Shown piece after piece: positions 8,380 through 17,823 of a stretch of DNA of 56,815 bases. The translations under genes were made by a program, and so were the position numbers. The notes beneath the pieces are model-generated. The model was not told where the DNA came from. It made no database searches and saw only the letters and a program-made list of their open reading frames with translations. The stretch comes from Acidovorax sp. FJL06 (GTDB lineage: Bacteria; Pseudomonadota; Gammaproteobacteria; Burkholderiales; Burkholderiaceae_C). Each line of letters starts with the position of its first letter. Position 1 is the stretch's first letter. Location of the stretch: contig NZ_QAJR01000058.1 of the NCBI RefSeq assembly GCF_003852545.1, positions 1 through 56,815 on the forward strand, given 5' to 3'.

Positions 8380-10182
8380 TCAGGCGGGCGCGATGGCCAC
8401 GCCCAGCGGCGCAGGCCCCTGCCCTGCCAGCGTGCCCAGGGGCGCCTGCGCTGCCTGCAGCAGCTGCACCACATGGCCAGGCGCCACCGCGCGCGAGAAC
8501 AACCAGCCCTGGTAGGCGTTGCAACCAAAGTCCGCCAGCAGGCGCAGTTGCTCGGCGGACTCCACGCCCTCGGCCACCACATGCAGGCCCAGGGTCTGCG
8601 CCAGCACGATGATGGCCTGTACCAGGGTGGCGTCGGCGCTGGTGCGCAGCAGGGGGCGCACGAACTCGCGGTCGATCTTGATGCGGGAAATGGGCAGCTG
8701 CTTCAGATACGCCAGCGAGGAATGGCCCGTGCCAAAGTCATCGAGTGCAATGCAAACGCCCAGCGCCTGCAGGCTGCACAGCACGCGCCGGGCCTGCTCG
8801 GGGTCGGCCATGGCCTCGGACTCGGTCACTTCGATCTCCAGCAGGTCAGGCCGGGCGCCGTGCAGGGCCAGGCTGCGCTCGATCTGCTCCACCAGGTCGG
8901 TTTGCCGCAGTTGCTGCGCAGACAGGTTGACGGCCACCCGCAGCGGCATGCCGGCATCAGTCCACTGGGCGATCTGGCGGCAGGCGGTGTCGATCACCCA
9001 GGCCCCCAGCGCCAGGATCAGGCCGGTGGCCTCGGCCACGGGCACGAAGCGGTCCGGCGGGATTTCGCCAAGCTGGGGGTCGGTCCAGCGCAGCAGGGCC
9101 TCGACGCCCTGCATGCGGCCGGTGGCCACGTCCACCTGGGGCTGGTAGTGCAGGGCCAGCCCCCCATAGGCCAGCGCCATCTTGAGGCGCTCGTGCAGCT
9201 GCAGCTTCTCGGCCATGCGGATGCCCATGGGCGGCGCATAGAAGGCGTAGTGCGCGCGGCCCGACTCCTTGGCGTGGTACATGGCCATGTCGGCGTAGCG
9301 CATCAGGGTGGCCGCGTCCTGCGCGTCGCCGGGGTACAGCGCAATCCCCAGGCTGGCCCCGAAATCCAGCTCGAAGCCATGCATCTGGTAGGGCCGGCAC
9401 AGCGCATCCAGCAGCTTGGCGGCGGCCTGCTCGGCATCCTGCGCATGGGCGATCTGCGGCAGCAGCACCGTGAACTCGTCCCCGCCCAGCCGGGCCAGCG
9501 CGTCGCCTGCGCGCAGCACGCTCTTGAGCCGGCGCGCCACCTCCAGCAGCACCTGGTCGCCCGCGGCATGGCCATAGCCGTCATTCACCGCCTTGAAGTC
9601 GTCCAGGTCCAGCAGCAGCAGTGCAAAGGACTGGCCCGAACGGGCCGACTCGGCAATCGCCTGTTCGAGCCGCTGGCCAAACTGCCAGCGGTTGATCAGG
9701 CCGGTCAGCGTGTCGTGGGTGGCCTGGAAGTGCATGCGGGCCTCCAGCCGGCGCACCTCCGAGATGTCGCGCACAAAGGCCACGGCCGTGCCGCCGCGTG
9801 CGTCCGTGTGCCCCAGCGCGATGTCCACGGGCAGGGAGCTGCCGTCCTTGCGCATGATCCACAGGTCGCGCCCCATCCCCATGGGCCGGCGCGAGGGGCC
9901 CTGAAAGTAGCCCTCCAGGTGCCGGGCATGCGCCTCGCGCAGGTCCGGCGGCAGGAAGATGCTGACCGACTGGCCGCACAGTTCGTCGGCCGAATAGCCG
10001 GAGATGGTCTGCATCGCGGCATTGGCCATCACGATGCGGCCGGCGCGGTCCACCAGCAGGATGCCGTCCGGCGCTGCGTTCATGGCGGCCAGGATCAAGG
10101 AGGCGTTCTCAGCACCGGGTGGTTGCCGATCAAAGGAAGAGGGAGCCCCGGAAAAGTGCGGCCCCAGGCCGGCGGACCTCAT
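8380..10182 (-). CDS. PAS-GGDEF-EAL cyclic-di-GMP enzyme
   Basis: Soluble 600-residue protein predicted to make and/or degrade c-di-GMP. A PAS domain (about residues 28-150, with [20 protein letters not shown]) is followed by GGDEF ([11 protein letters not shown], inhibitory-site RAGD five residues upstream) and EAL ([33 protein letters not shown]). All signature residues are kept, so bifunctionality is possible. No membrane segment is seen. The ATG overlaps the stop codon of the upstream Aer-like gene by four bases (ATGA), which implies co-transcription and translational coupling. It converges with the FNR-like regulator gene with only three bases between stop codons. Confidence 0.93.
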   Translation of the reverse strand: MRSAGLGPHFSGAPSSFDRQPPGAENASLILAAMNAAPDGILLVDRAGRIVMANAAMQTISGYSADELCGQSVSIFLPPDLREAHARHLEGYFQGPSRRPMGMGRDLWIMRKDGSSLPVDIALGHTDARGGTAVAFVRDISEVRRLEARMHFQATHDTLTGLINRWQFGQRLEQAIAESARSGQSFALLLLDLDDFKAVNDGYGHAAGDQVLLEVARRLKSVLRAGDALARLGGDEFTVLLPQIAHAQDAEQAAAKLLDALCRPYQMHGFELDFGASLGIALYPGDAQDAATLMRYADMAMYHAKESGRAHYAFYAPPMGIRMAEKLQLHERLKMALAYGGLALHYQPQVDVATGRMQGVEALLRWTDPQLGEIPPDRFVPVAEATGLILALGAWVIDTACRQIAQWTDAGMPLRVAVNLSAQQLRQTDLVEQIERSLALHGARPDLLEIEVTESEAMADPEQARRVLCSLQALGVCIALDDFGTGHSSLAYLKQLPISRIKIDREFVRPLLRTSADATLVQAIIVLAQTLGLHVVAEGVESAEQLRLLADFGCNAYQGWLFSRAVAPGHVVQLLQAAQAPLGTLAGQGPAPLGVAIAPA

Positions 10183-11753
10183 CGCACCAGGCCCTGGGGC
10201 TGGAACACGGACGCGGCCTCGTCCAGGTGCCGCGCCTGCTGGGCGAGCGCACCGCTGAGCTCGGCACTGCGGCGCACCAGCACGGCGTTTTGCTGCGTCA
10301 TCTGCTCCAGCTGGGCCACCGCGCTGTTGATCTGGCCCACGCCCAGGGCCTGCTCGCGGCTGGCCTGCTGAATGTCCTGCACCAGCTCGCTAAGCCCCTG
10401 CACCGATTGCACCGCGCTGTCCATGGTCCGGGCTGCCGCCACGGCGGCCTCGGTGCCGCTGCGCACCTCGGCCAGCGACGCGTCGATCAGCGCCTTGATG
10501 TCGCGCGCGGCGCGGGCGCTTTTTTGTGACAGGGCACGCACCTCGGTCGCCACCACGGCAAAGCCCTTGCCATGCTCGCCGGCGCGCGCGGCCTCCACAG
10601 CGGCGTTGAGCGCCAGCAGGTTGGTCTGGAACGCAATGCCGTCGATCAGCGTGCTGATCTCGGCCACGCGCTGGCTGGCGCTGGCGATGCCCTGCATGGT
10701 GTGCTGCACGCGCTGCACGGTGCCGGCCCCCTGCGTGGCCGCCTGCGCACCCAGGCCAGCGCGCTGTGCGGCGAGCGCGGCCTTGTCGCTGTTGGCACGG
10801 ATGGCGGCGGTGAGTTCGTCCAGCGCGGTGGCGGCCTCTTCCAGGCTGCTGGCGGCTTCTTCGGTGCGCTCGGACAGGTGCGTGTTGCCGTCCTGCAGTT
10901 CGGTGGCGCATGTGCGCACCTGCAGGGCCTTGCCCTGGATGTCGCTCACCAGGGACATCATGTTGAGCCCGGCCTGCTGCACGCTGCGCATGAGCCCGCC
11001 GATCTCGTCCACGCGCTGCAGCATCAGGGCCTCGGCCTTCTGCCCGCTGGCCACGGCGCGTGCCTGGGCCAGCACCTCGCGCAAGGGTTGCACCACCCCG
11101 GCCTGCAGCCACCAGGCCGCAGCGGCGCCCGCACCACACCAGGCCGCCAGGCCCGCCAGCCACCACCCCGCCGGGGCGGCCTGCGCGCCGGCCCCCGCCA
11201 CCAAGGCCACCGCACCGCCCAGCAGCAGCAAGCCCAGCGCCCCGTGCAAACGCGCGCCCAGCGACACAAAGCGCAGCCGCGCCCCCCAAGCGGCCAAGCC
11301 ATGCACGCCCACCACCAACCCACGGTGCACCTTGAGGTGGCGGGCCCCGGCATTGATGCGCTGGTAGAGCGTTTCGTGGGCGCGGATCTCCTCATCGGAG
11401 GCCTTGGTGCGCACCGACAGAAAGCCGACCACGGCGCCATCCTGGCGGATGGGACTGGCGTTGGCGCGCACCCAGTAGTGGTCTCCGTCCTTGCGCCGGT
11501 TCTTGACCAGCGACGACCATGGGAGCCCGCCACGGATCGTGGTCCACATGTCCTCAAATGCGGCCGGGGGCATGTCGGGATGCCGCACCACGTTGTGGGC
11601 CTTGCCATACAGTTCGTCGCGCCCGAAGCCGCTGACCTTGATGAAGGCATCGTTGGCGTACACGATGCGCCCCTTGAGGTCGGTAGTGGAGAGCAAGGTG
11701 TCGCCCTCGGACAGCGGGTAGTCACGCTGGGTTACATGCCGGTTCAAACGCAT
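10179..11753 (-). CDS. aer: Aer-like PAS-containing methyl-accepting chemotaxis receptor
   Basis: Energy-taxis type receptor, 524 residues. The N-terminal PAS domain (about 10-130) has the Aer hallmarks [17 protein letters not shown] and RHPDMP, suggesting a bound flavin that reads redox state. Two adjacent hydrophobic segments (about 165-225) anchor it in the inner membrane without a periplasmic domain. A HAMP-like linker and a cytoplasmic signalling domain follow, with the conserved tip [16 protein letters not shown]. It would talk to CheA/CheW. It is the first gene of a two-gene unit with the downstream PAS-GGDEF-EAL gene. A CRP/FNR-type palindrome lies 182 bp upstream of its start. Confidence 0.9.
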   Translation of the reverse strand: MRLNRHVTQRDYPLSEGDTLLSTTDLKGRIVYANDAFIKVSGFGRDELYGKAHNVVRHPDMPPAAFEDMWTTIRGGLPWSSLVKNRRKDGDHYWVRANASPIRQDGAVVGFLSVRTKASDEEIRAHETLYQRINAGARHLKVHRGLVVGVHGLAAWGARLRFVSLGARLHGALGLLLLGGAVALVAGAGAQAAPAGWWLAGLAAWCGAGAAAAWWLQAGVVQPLREVLAQARAVASGQKAEALMLQRVDEIGGLMRSVQQAGLNMMSLVSDIQGKALQVRTCATELQDGNTHLSERTEEAASSLEEAATALDELTAAIRANSDKAALAAQRAGLGAQAATQGAGTVQRVQHTMQGIASASQRVAEISTLIDGIAFQTNLLALNAAVEAARAGEHGKGFAVVATEVRALSQKSARAARDIKALIDASLAEVRSGTEAAVAAARTMDSAVQSVQGLSELVQDIQQASREQALGVGQINSAVAQLEQMTQQNAVLVRRSAELSGALAQQARHLDEAASVFQPQGLVR

Positions 11754-11934
11754 GGAGGCCTGGGTCCTTCTTCACAGAGTGGGCGGGTCGGGGCGCGGGC
11801 GCGGCTTGCAGCCGCATCCAGCGCATACGGACGCCACCTGCCCGGCGCACCGGAGCAAATGGCTGGAACCACTCTAGGGAATCAGGTCGCAATCGGCATC
11901 AAGGAAGCCCCGGCAAGCGCCGGCAACTTGATGC

Positions 11935-11956
11935 GAATGTGATGCGCATCACATTC
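11935..11956. promoter_or_regulatory. CRP/FNR-type palindromic operator upstream of aer-like gene
   Basis: A perfect 22-bp palindrome containing TGTGA, six bases, TCACA; each half reads GAATGTGATGC and its complement. This equals the core CRP consensus. It sits in the 340-bp gap between the stop of sco (12094) and the start of the aer-like gene (11753). The rest of the gap shows no gene. The CRP-like recognition helix of the regulator at 7672-8376 fits this site, but binding is inferred. Confidence 0.8.
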
Positions 11957-12093
11957 TTTCCCCCGCCTTGAGGCAAATCTGCGACAGCCGCTGCGAGCCC
12001 CCCGGGGCCACAGGGGCGGAGCGCCCGGCATGGCGGGACATGACGGACCGGCGCTGCCCGGGCCCGCACAGGCCGGCGGGCAGCCTGCCAGGC

Positions 12094-12705
12094 TCAGCCC
12101 GCTTCGGCGAGCAAGGCCTTCACATCCGCCGCCAGGGCCTGGGCGCCGCTGCCGTAGCGGTTGTAGACGCGCAGGCGCCCTGCGGGGTCGTACACGTAGC
12201 TGCCGGCCGAATGGTCCATGGTGTAGCTCGTGGGCGTCTTGCCATCGACCTTCTTGAAATAGATCTTGAAGTCCTTGGCCACGGCCGCGAGCTGCTCGGG
12301 CGTGCCGTGCAGCGCGAGAAAGCTGGGGTCGAAGTTGGCCATGTAGGCCTTGAGCACCTCGGGCGTGTCGCGCTCCGGGTCCACGGTCACGAAGATGCCC
12401 TGCAGGCGATCGCCGTCCTTGCCCAGCATCTGCTTGACCTCGGCCAGCTCTTGCATGGACGTGGGGCACACGTCCGGGCACTGCGTGTAGCCAAAGAACA
12501 CCACCACCACCTTGCCCGCAAAGTCCTTGAGATGGCGCGCCTGGCCGTTGTGGTCGGTCAGCGGGATGTCGCGGGCATAGTCCGCCCCCGTCACGTCGAC
12601 GCCACGGAACTCGGCCTTCTTCTCAGAACAAGCAACAAAAAGGCCTGCAGCGCCTACCGATAAAGCGCTAACAGCTATTGTTTTAAGAGCATTTCGTTTG
12701 AGCAT
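12094..12705 (-). CDS. sco: Sco1/SenC-type copper chaperone for cytochrome oxidase
   Basis: Copper metallochaperone/thiol oxidoreductase that helps load the CuA centre of oxidase subunit II; 203 residues. The start at 12705 gives a lipoprotein-like signal peptide ending GLFVAC, so it is likely tethered to the membrane facing the periplasm. The thioredoxin-like fold carries the copper-binding CPDVC motif in FGYTQCPDVCPTSMQ and a conserved distal His in YTMDHSAGSY. It is the last gene of the surf1-Sco-like-ctaA-ctaB-sco series. Residues 3-23 of the signal peptide are encoded by a copy of the dispersed repeat (12637-12699), an unusual origin for a leader sequence. Confidence 0.95.
   Translation of the reverse strand: MLKRNALKTIAVSALSVGAAGLFVACSEKKAEFRGVDVTGADYARDIPLTDHNGQARHLKDFAGKVVVVFFGYTQCPDVCPTSMQELAEVKQMLGKDGDRLQGIFVTVDPERDTPEVLKAYMANFDPSFLALHGTPEQLAAVAKDFKIYFKKVDGKTPTSYTMDHSAGSYVYDPAGRLRVYNRYGSGAQALAADVKALLAEAG
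12637..12699. repeat. Dispersed hairpin repeat, copy B (inside sco)
   Basis: Full-length copy: AGGCC, AGCGC (12649-12653), GCGCT (12665-12669), AACAGCTATTG, then an AT-rich stretch. It lies wholly inside the sco reading frame and encodes signal-peptide residues 3-23. Confidence 0.75.
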
Positions 12706-12710
12706 GGTTC

Positions 12711-13613
12711 TCACAGCACGTAGTGGTCCACCAGCAGGGCGGCAAACAGCACGCTCAGGTGGATCAGGGAAAAGCGGAAGGTCTTGCGCGCCAGCGCGTC
12801 CGAGTAGCTGCGCCACAGCGCAAAGCCGTAGCCACAGAAGCCCGCGGAGAGCAGCACCGCCGCCACCAGGTAGATCCACGAACTCATGCCGTAGATGAAC
12901 GGCATCAGGCAGCCCGCGAACAGGATCAGGGTGTAGAGGAACACCTGCAGCCGCGTGAACTCGTTGCCGTGCGTGACCGGCAGCATGGGCAGGCCGGACT
13001 TGCGGTAGTCCTCCACGCGGTACAGCGCCAGCGCCCAGAAATGCGGTGGCGTCCACAGGAAGATGATGAGGAACAAGATCAGCGCCTCAGGGCCCACATC
13101 GCCCGTCATGGCCGCCCAGCCCAGCACCGGCGGCATGGCGCCGGAGGCCCCGCCGATCACGATGTTCTGCGGCGTGAGCGGTTTCAGGATCACGGTGTAG
13201 ACCACCGCATAGCCCACAAAGGTCGCAAAGGTGAGCCACATGGTCAGCGGGTTCACCCAGATGTACAACAGGGCCGACCCTGCGGCGCACAGCACGGCCG
13301 AGAACAGCAGCGTCTGGGCGTTGGACAGCTCGCCCTTGGCCGTGGGGCGCCAGGCGGTGCGCTTCATCTTGGCGTCTATGCCCTGCTCCACGATGCAGTT
13401 GAAGGCGGCCGCAGCCCCCGCCACCAGCCACACCCCGGCGCTGGCCAGTGCCATGTGGCCCAACTGCGCGGCCGTGGGCAGGCCAGGCACGGCCAGCACC
13501 ATGCCGATCAGGGCACAGAAAACAATGAGCTGCACCACGCGGGGCTTGGTCAGTGCGTAAAACTGCTGCAGGCGCGAGGGCGGAACAGCAACGGCAGGGG
13601 GAGCGACACTCAT
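12711..13613 (-). CDS. ctaB: Protoheme IX farnesyltransferase (heme O synthase)
   Basis: Inner-membrane UbiA-family prenyltransferase that converts heme b to heme O, the precursor of heme A for the aa3 oxidase; 300 residues. It has the Asp-rich substrate motif in [19 protein letters not shown] and a second conserved region [15 protein letters not shown], with about eight to nine hydrophobic helices. The start at 13613 overlaps the ctaA stop by four bases (ATGA), arguing for translational coupling. The frame stays open further upstream, but that part only shadows ctaA. Sco follows six bases downstream. Confidence 0.97.
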   Translation of the reverse strand: MSVAPPAVAVPPSRLQQFYALTKPRVVQLIVFCALIGMVLAVPGLPTAAQLGHMALASAGVWLVAGAAAAFNCIVEQGIDAKMKRTAWRPTAKGELSNAQTLLFSAVLCAAGSALLYIWVNPLTMWLTFATFVGYAVVYTVILKPLTPQNIVIGGASGAMPPVLGWAAMTGDVGPEALILFLIIFLWTPPHFWALALYRVEDYRKSGLPMLPVTHGNEFTRLQVFLYTLILFAGCLMPFIYGMSSWIYLVAAVLLSAGFCGYGFALWRSYSDALARKTFRFSLIHLSVLFAALLVDHYVL

Positions 13614-14791
13614 GCAGATACTCTCGATGCGCCCGAGGGCGCGGAAAACTCTTGGGGCGCGGACGCCGCGCGGCTGGACACCAGGGCCCAGGTCAACACC
13701 ACCACCAGGGCCGCAGCGCCGCCGGTGTGCAACACAGCGGCCAGCAGGGGCCAGTCCAGCACCACGTTCGACAGGCCGGTGGCCAACTGCAGCACCGACA
13801 GGCCCGCCAGCCACCGCGTGGGTGCGGGCAGCGCGCCGCTGCGTTGCAAGCGCCAGGCCAGCCATGCGAGCGCCGCCAGCACCGCATAGGCCATCAGGCG
13901 GTGGGCGTAGTGGATGGCCGTGAGGCCCGCAAAGCTGATGTGGCTGCCGTCCTGCAGCATGCCCAGCTTGCGCCAGACCTGGAAACCCTGGGCAAAGTCC
14001 ATCGCAGGCCACCAGCTGCCCTGGCAGGTGGGGAAGGTGGTGCAGGCCAGCACGGCGTAGTTGGTGCTGACCCAGCCGCCCAGCACCACCTGCAGCGCCA
14101 GCAACAGCCCCGTCCAGACCAGGCCCTGGCGCAATGCGGGCGAGACCACAGCGAGCGAGCGGCCTTGCGCCGCATGGGTGTGGCGCACCGCCTGCACGCA
14201 CAGCAGCGCCAGCAACACCAGCCCGCCGACCAGGTGCAACGTGACGATGGCGGGAAAGAGCTTCATCGTCACGGTGAGCGCGCCAAACGCCCCCTGCAGG
14301 CACACCCACAGCAGCGTCACCGTGGGCCACCAGGGGCTCAGGGGCGGCGCCTCGGCCGCGCCCCGCAGGGCCCGGCGCTGCTGCACCCACGACGACACCG
14401 TGAGCACGATGATGAGCACGCCCACGCTGGTGGCCAGGTAGCGGTGGATCATCTCCACCCAGGCCTTACCATGCGTGACCGGGCCGGTGGGCATGGCCTC
14501 TTGCGCCGCCGAGATTTCTGCGCGCGCGCCCACCGGGCTTGCGCTGCCGTAGCAGCCGGGCCAATCGGGACAGCCCAGGCCCGAGTCGGTGAGCCGCGTG
14601 AAGGCACCAAACAGCACCAGGTCAAAGGTCAGGAACAGGGTCAGCACCGTGAGCGCCTGCAGGCGCCGCAGGGACGAGCTGCGGCGGTTGCGCACCCACA
14701 CCCAGGCCAGCGGCCCCAGCGCAATCACCAGGCCCAGGAGCATCAGCTCCAGCATGGGCGCCAGGTCGTACAGCGGTTGTGGTTCGCTCAT
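13610..14791 (-). CDS. ctaA: Heme A synthase (COX15/CtaA family)
   Basis: Inner-membrane enzyme oxidising the C8 methyl of heme O to give heme A; 393 residues. Recognisable motifs are [16 protein letters not shown] near the N-terminus, then conserved His residues in [30 protein letters not shown] and [10 protein letters not shown], spread over about eight membrane helices. It acts just before or after ctaB in heme A formation, and the genes are coupled by ATGA overlaps at both ends (14788-14791 and 13610-13613). Confidence 0.97.
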   Translation of the reverse strand: MSEPQPLYDLAPMLELMLLGLVIALGPLAWVWVRNRRSSSLRRLQALTVLTLFLTFDLVLFGAFTRLTDSGLGCPDWPGCYGSASPVGARAEISAAQEAMPTGPVTHGKAWVEMIHRYLATSVGVLIIVLTVSSWVQQRRALRGAAEAPPLSPWWPTVTLLWVCLQGAFGALTVTMKLFPAIVTLHLVGGLVLLALLCVQAVRHTHAAQGRSLAVVSPALRQGLVWTGLLLALQVVLGGWVSTNYAVLACTTFPTCQGSWWPAMDFAQGFQVWRKLGMLQDGSHISFAGLTAIHYAHRLMAYAVLAALAWLAWRLQRSGALPAPTRWLAGLSVLQLATGLSNVVLDWPLLAAVLHTGGAAALVVVLTWALVSSRAASAPQEFSAPSGASRVSA

Positions 14792-15543
14792 GGCTTGCCC
14801 GGCCGCCCCGCCTCATCCCACGACGAGGAGGCCCGCAGCAGGCGCTCCAGGTCGCGCTTGGCCTTGGCAGCCCCGCTGGCGTCCATGGCAGCGGGGAACC
14901 GCATCATCCAGTTGCCCATGGGGTCTACCACGTACAGGTGCTCGGCCTGCTGATGGCCTTCGGCGGGCGCAAGCCAGGCATTGAGCGCTGCGCCATCCAC
15001 GCGCAGCACGGTGGCCTTTTGCAGGGCCGGTGCCAGCGCATCGGGCACGGCCGCGCCGTCGTTGACCAGCCAGACCCAGTCCAGGCGGTCTTTCTCCTTG
15101 CCCAGGCTTTCGCGCAGCTGCCGCTGCAGGTACAGGTGCTTCTGGCACTGCGCATCGCAATCGCCCCCTGCCACGCTCACCAGCAGCCACTGGCCCTTGA
15201 GCGAGGCCAGGGGCACCGGGGCGCCATCCGGCGTGGTGGCCGTGAGGTCGGGCACGGTGCGCTGGGGGTCGATCAGTTCCCCATAGTTGCGGCGGCCTTC
15301 GGGGCGGATCACGTAGTACGTGAAATACGAGGCAATCACCGGTGCGGCACAGATCGCCAGCACACCCAGCATCTTCCAGCGGCCATGGCGCGCGCGCTGC
15401 GCGGTGGCCACCGCGTCACCGGCCTCGGGCAGGGTGTGCACGGTCAGCCCCAGCGGATGCGCGGCACGGGCAGTGGCCTGGGAATCAGGCGGCAGGCTGG
15501 CTGCGCGGGCGAATGAACCGTCGGACGATTTGGAACCAGACAT
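14788..15543 (-). CDS. Membrane-anchored Sco-like thioredoxin-fold oxidase assembly protein
   Basis: 251 residues, often found between surf1 and ctaA in Burkholderiales. An Ala-rich N-terminal cytoplasmic part (about 1-56) precedes one membrane helix (MLGVLAICAAPVIASYFTYY), and a periplasmic thioredoxin-like domain follows. That domain has a CDAQC pair (C-x3-C) in the position of the copper-binding pair of Sco proteins. A role in copper delivery or thiol redox during oxidase assembly is inferred. The start at 15543 overlaps the surf1 3' end by 59 bp; a later start at the Met just before the membrane helix (residue 58) would remove the overlap. Confidence 0.82.
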   Translation of the reverse strand: MSGSKSSDGSFARAASLPPDSQATARAAHPLGLTVHTLPEAGDAVATAQRARHGRWKMLGVLAICAAPVIASYFTYYVIRPEGRRNYGELIDPQRTVPDLTATTPDGAPVPLASLKGQWLLVSVAGGDCDAQCQKHLYLQRQLRESLGKEKDRLDWVWLVNDGAAVPDALAPALQKATVLRVDGAALNAWLAPAEGHQQAEHLYVVDPMGNWMMRFPAAMDASGAAKAKRDLERLLRASSSWDEAGRPGKP

Positions 15544-16291
15544 AAAGAAGTGCCATCAGGCCGCAGAGCCCGAACCATTGAAATGCGTAACCGTAGTGTT
15601 TGTCGACGCCTGCGCCCACCACGGGCCAGTCGCGTTGCAGGCCATCGCCCGCATCCCCCGCTTCGCCCACCTGCAACACCGTGAGGGGTGCGAGCGCCAG
15701 GCCGGTTTCGGAACGAAACGCGGCCAGGTCGAGATTTTGCCGGATGCGGGAAGACCCCTGGGCGCCGTTGCCGCCATCGCCACCCTGGCCCCCACCGAAC
15801 TCGTACAGGCGCGAAGGTGCGGCGGCCACGCGCCCCGCCACCCGCACCACCGCATCCTGCGGGGTGTGCACCTGCGGCAGCTGGGTGCGGTCCTGAAAGT
15901 TGCGTGGCACCCAGCCGCGCTGCACCAGCACCACGCCCGCAGGCATGCCCGCCAGCTGCAGGGGCGTGAGCACAAAGAAACCCGGCCGGCCGTTCATCTG
16001 GCGGTTGTCGAGGTACACCGTGTGCTCTGGCAGCCAGCGCCCCTCCAGCACCACTGCGCGGTGCACCAGGGCCTGGACCTCGTCGGCCGAGGCCGCTGCC
16101 AGGGGCAGCAGCACACGGCCCTCCAGGGCGGGCATCTGGCCGCGCGCGTCCAGCATGGCCTGCAGGGCCACCTTCTGCGCCGCGCGCGACAGCTGCCAGC
16201 GCCCCAGCGAGGCCGTGACCAGCATGCCCGCCACAGCGGCCAGCGTGATGAGCCAGAAACGCAGGCCCAGGGGGCGGCGGAAAGTGCTCAC
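15485..16291 (-). CDS. SURF1-family cytochrome oxidase biogenesis protein
   Basis: Inner-membrane assembly factor for aa3 oxidase, proposed to help insert heme A into subunit I; 268 residues. It has the SURF1 layout: an N-terminal helix (FWLITLAAVAGMLVTASLGRWQLSRA), a periplasmic domain with GRWLPEHTVYLDNRQMNGRPG and VLVQRGWVPRN, and a C-terminal helix (WFGLCGLMALLYVWFQ). The start codon is GTG at 16291, only 15 bp from the ATG of the divergently read DUF2909 gene. It heads the surf1-to-sco gene series. Confidence 0.95.
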   Translation of the reverse strand: MSTFRRPLGLRFWLITLAAVAGMLVTASLGRWQLSRAAQKVALQAMLDARGQMPALEGRVLLPLAAASADEVQALVHRAVVLEGRWLPEHTVYLDNRQMNGRPGFFVLTPLQLAGMPAGVVLVQRGWVPRNFQDRTQLPQVHTPQDAVVRVAGRVAAAPSRLYEFGGGQGGDGGNGAQGSSRIRQNLDLAAFRSETGLALAPLTVLQVGEAGDAGDGLQRDWPVVGAGVDKHYGYAFQWFGLCGLMALLYVWFQIVRRFIRPRSQPAA

Positions 16292-16306
16292 GGGATAATG
16301 TGCTCC

Positions 16307-16528
16307 ATGAAATACCTCGTAGTGCTGGCGTTCATCGCCATTGTGGCCAGCCTGGCGTCGGCCTTGTTCTTCATGATGCGCAACGGCCAGGGCGACAAGA
16401 GCAAAGGCAGCCGCATGGCCAAGGCACTGGCGGTGCGGGTGGGGCTTTCCATCGCGCTGTTCCTGTGCATCCTGCTGGCCTGGCAGCTGGGCTACATCCA
16501 GCCCACCGGCCTGCCGGCGAGCCGCTGA
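16307..16528 (+). CDS. DUF2909 twin-transmembrane small protein
   Basis: 73-residue inner-membrane protein of unknown function with two hydrophobic helices (about 3-24 and 42-62) joined by a basic loop (RNGQGDKSKGSR). The family sits in cytochrome oxidase clusters, suggesting an assembly role. It is the only gene on this strand within the oxidase cluster: it diverges from surf1 with 15 bp between start codons and converges with ctaE, sharing a bidirectional terminator. Confidence 0.85.
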   Translation: MKYLVVLAFIAIVASLASALFFMMRNGQGDKSKGSRMAKALAVRVGLSIALFLCILLAWQLGYIQPTGLPASR

Positions 16529-16604
16529 CCGGGCCCGCTTCCGGCGGCGCCTTCACCACCGCGGCAAGGGCCCATCCCGGACGGCACCCTGCCCTGCCTC
16601 CAAC

Positions 16605-16633
16605 AAAAAAAGCGCCTGGTGGCGCTTTTTTTT
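16605..16633. terminator. Bidirectional terminator between DUF2909 and ctaE
   Basis: AAAAAAAGCGCC, loop TGGT, GGCGCTTTTTTTT: a hairpin with A/T tracts on both sides, serving both convergent genes. Confidence 0.92.
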
Positions 16634-16649
16634 GGGTGCCGTGCGCTGC

Positions 16650-17531
16650 TTACATCCAGTACACCAGCACGTACAGGCCCAGCCACACCACGTCCACAAA
16701 GTGCCAGTACCAGGCAGCACCTTCGAAGCCGAAATGCTTGTCGGCCGTGAAGTGGCCCTTTTGCAGGCGCAGCGTGATCACCAGCAGCATCAGCATGCCC
16801 AGGAACACGTGGAAGCCATGGAAGCCCGTCAGCATGAAGAAGGTGGAACCGAACACGCCCGAGTTGAGCTTGAGGTTCAGGTCGGTGTACAGGTGGAAAT
16901 ATTCGTAGCCCTGCACCAGCAGGAAGACGAAGCCCAGCAGCACCGTGGCCCACATGAAGCCGATGGTCTTGCCGCGATGGTTCTCGCGCAGTGCATGGTG
17001 GGCGATGGTCAGCGTCACGCCCGAGGTCAACAGCAGTGCGGTGTTGATGGTGGGCAGCCAGAAGGGGCCCACGGTCTGGAAGGGCTCAACGATGCCAGCG
17101 GGCGATGCCGTGACACCTGCCGCCACGCTGGGCCACACGGCCTTGAAGTCGGGCCAGAGCAGTGCGTTGTCCAGGCTGCCCAGTGCGGGCACCGAGTGTG
17201 CGCGGGCCCACCACAGGGCCGTGAAAAACGCGCCGAAGAACATCACCTCGGAGAAGATGAACCAGCTCATGCTCCAGCGGTACGACAGGTCGATCTTGTG
17301 GCCGTAGAGCCCACCCTGGCTTTCGCGGATGGCATCGCCAAACCACTGGTACAGCGTGAACAGCCACCACACCAGGCCCACGGCCAGGGAATACTTGCCC
17401 CAGTCATGGCCGTTGATCCACTGGCCTGCGCCAAGGATGACGAAGAACAGGCCGATGGCCGCCATCACCGGGTGACGCGACTCGGCAGGCACGTAGTAGT
17501 AAGGGGTTCCGCCGTGGGTTGATGCACTCAT
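16650..17531 (-). CDS. ctaE: Cytochrome c oxidase subunit III
   Basis: Core membrane subunit of the aa3-type oxidase, 293 residues, seven predicted helices. Characteristic stretches are YRWSMSWFIFSEVMFFGAFF, FLLVQGYEYFHL, MLTGFHGFHVFLG and a C-terminal WYWHFVDVVWLGLYVLVYW. It stabilises subunit I and lines the oxygen channel. It is the last of the ctaC-ctaD-small protein-ctaG-DUF2970-ctaE run and ends at the bidirectional terminator. Confidence 0.98.
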   Translation of the reverse strand: MSASTHGGTPYYYVPAESRHPVMAAIGLFFVILGAGQWINGHDWGKYSLAVGLVWWLFTLYQWFGDAIRESQGGLYGHKIDLSYRWSMSWFIFSEVMFFGAFFTALWWARAHSVPALGSLDNALLWPDFKAVWPSVAAGVTASPAGIVEPFQTVGPFWLPTINTALLLTSGVTLTIAHHALRENHRGKTIGFMWATVLLGFVFLLVQGYEYFHLYTDLNLKLNSGVFGSTFFMLTGFHGFHVFLGMLMLLVITLRLQKGHFTADKHFGFEGAAWYWHFVDVVWLGLYVLVYWM

Positions 17532-17595
17532 TTCAGCTCCTGAATCTCAAAATCTTTGTTTTCAGCTTTGTTGTTGATACGGTCCAACAACCGAT

Positions 17596-17823
17596 TCACA
17601 CTACCCAATTCACTAACGCAATCAGCCCCATCACCAGCAGAAAAACCGCCACCAGCCCCACCACGATGATGTGCAAGGGGTTGAGCTTTTCGACATCCTG
17701 CTGGTACTCACTGCCCTTGCGCAGGCCAATGAGCGACCAAGCCACCGCACGCACCGTGCGCAGCAGCGAGCCCTTGCGCTCCAGTGGCTTTGCCACGGGC
17801 GGCTGCTCCAGGGGGGTGTTCAT
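17596..17823 (-). CDS. DUF2970 small membrane protein
   Basis: 75-residue protein with a basic N-terminal half (GSLLRTVRAVAWSLIGLRKG) and one C-terminal helix (HIIVVGLVAVFLLVMGLIAL). The family is of unknown function and regularly lies between ctaG and ctaE. The start at 17823 overlaps the ctaG stop by four bases (ATGA), so it is translated from the ctaG message. Confidence 0.88.
   Translation of the reverse strand: MNTPLEQPPVAKPLERKGSLLRTVRAVAWSLIGLRKGSEYQQDVEKLNPLHIIVVGLVAVFLLVMGLIALVNWVV

Noticed and set aside
8473-11942. Two long plus-strand frames over the GGDEF-EAL and Aer-like genes
   Set aside because: Antisense shadows; GGDEF, EAL and receptor-tip motifs are all on the minus strand.
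13614-14390. Upstream extension of the ctaB frame to 14390
   Set aside because: The added part lies over ctaA in another frame and lacks membrane-helix character of the family; the ATGA overlap at 13610-13613 marks the real start.
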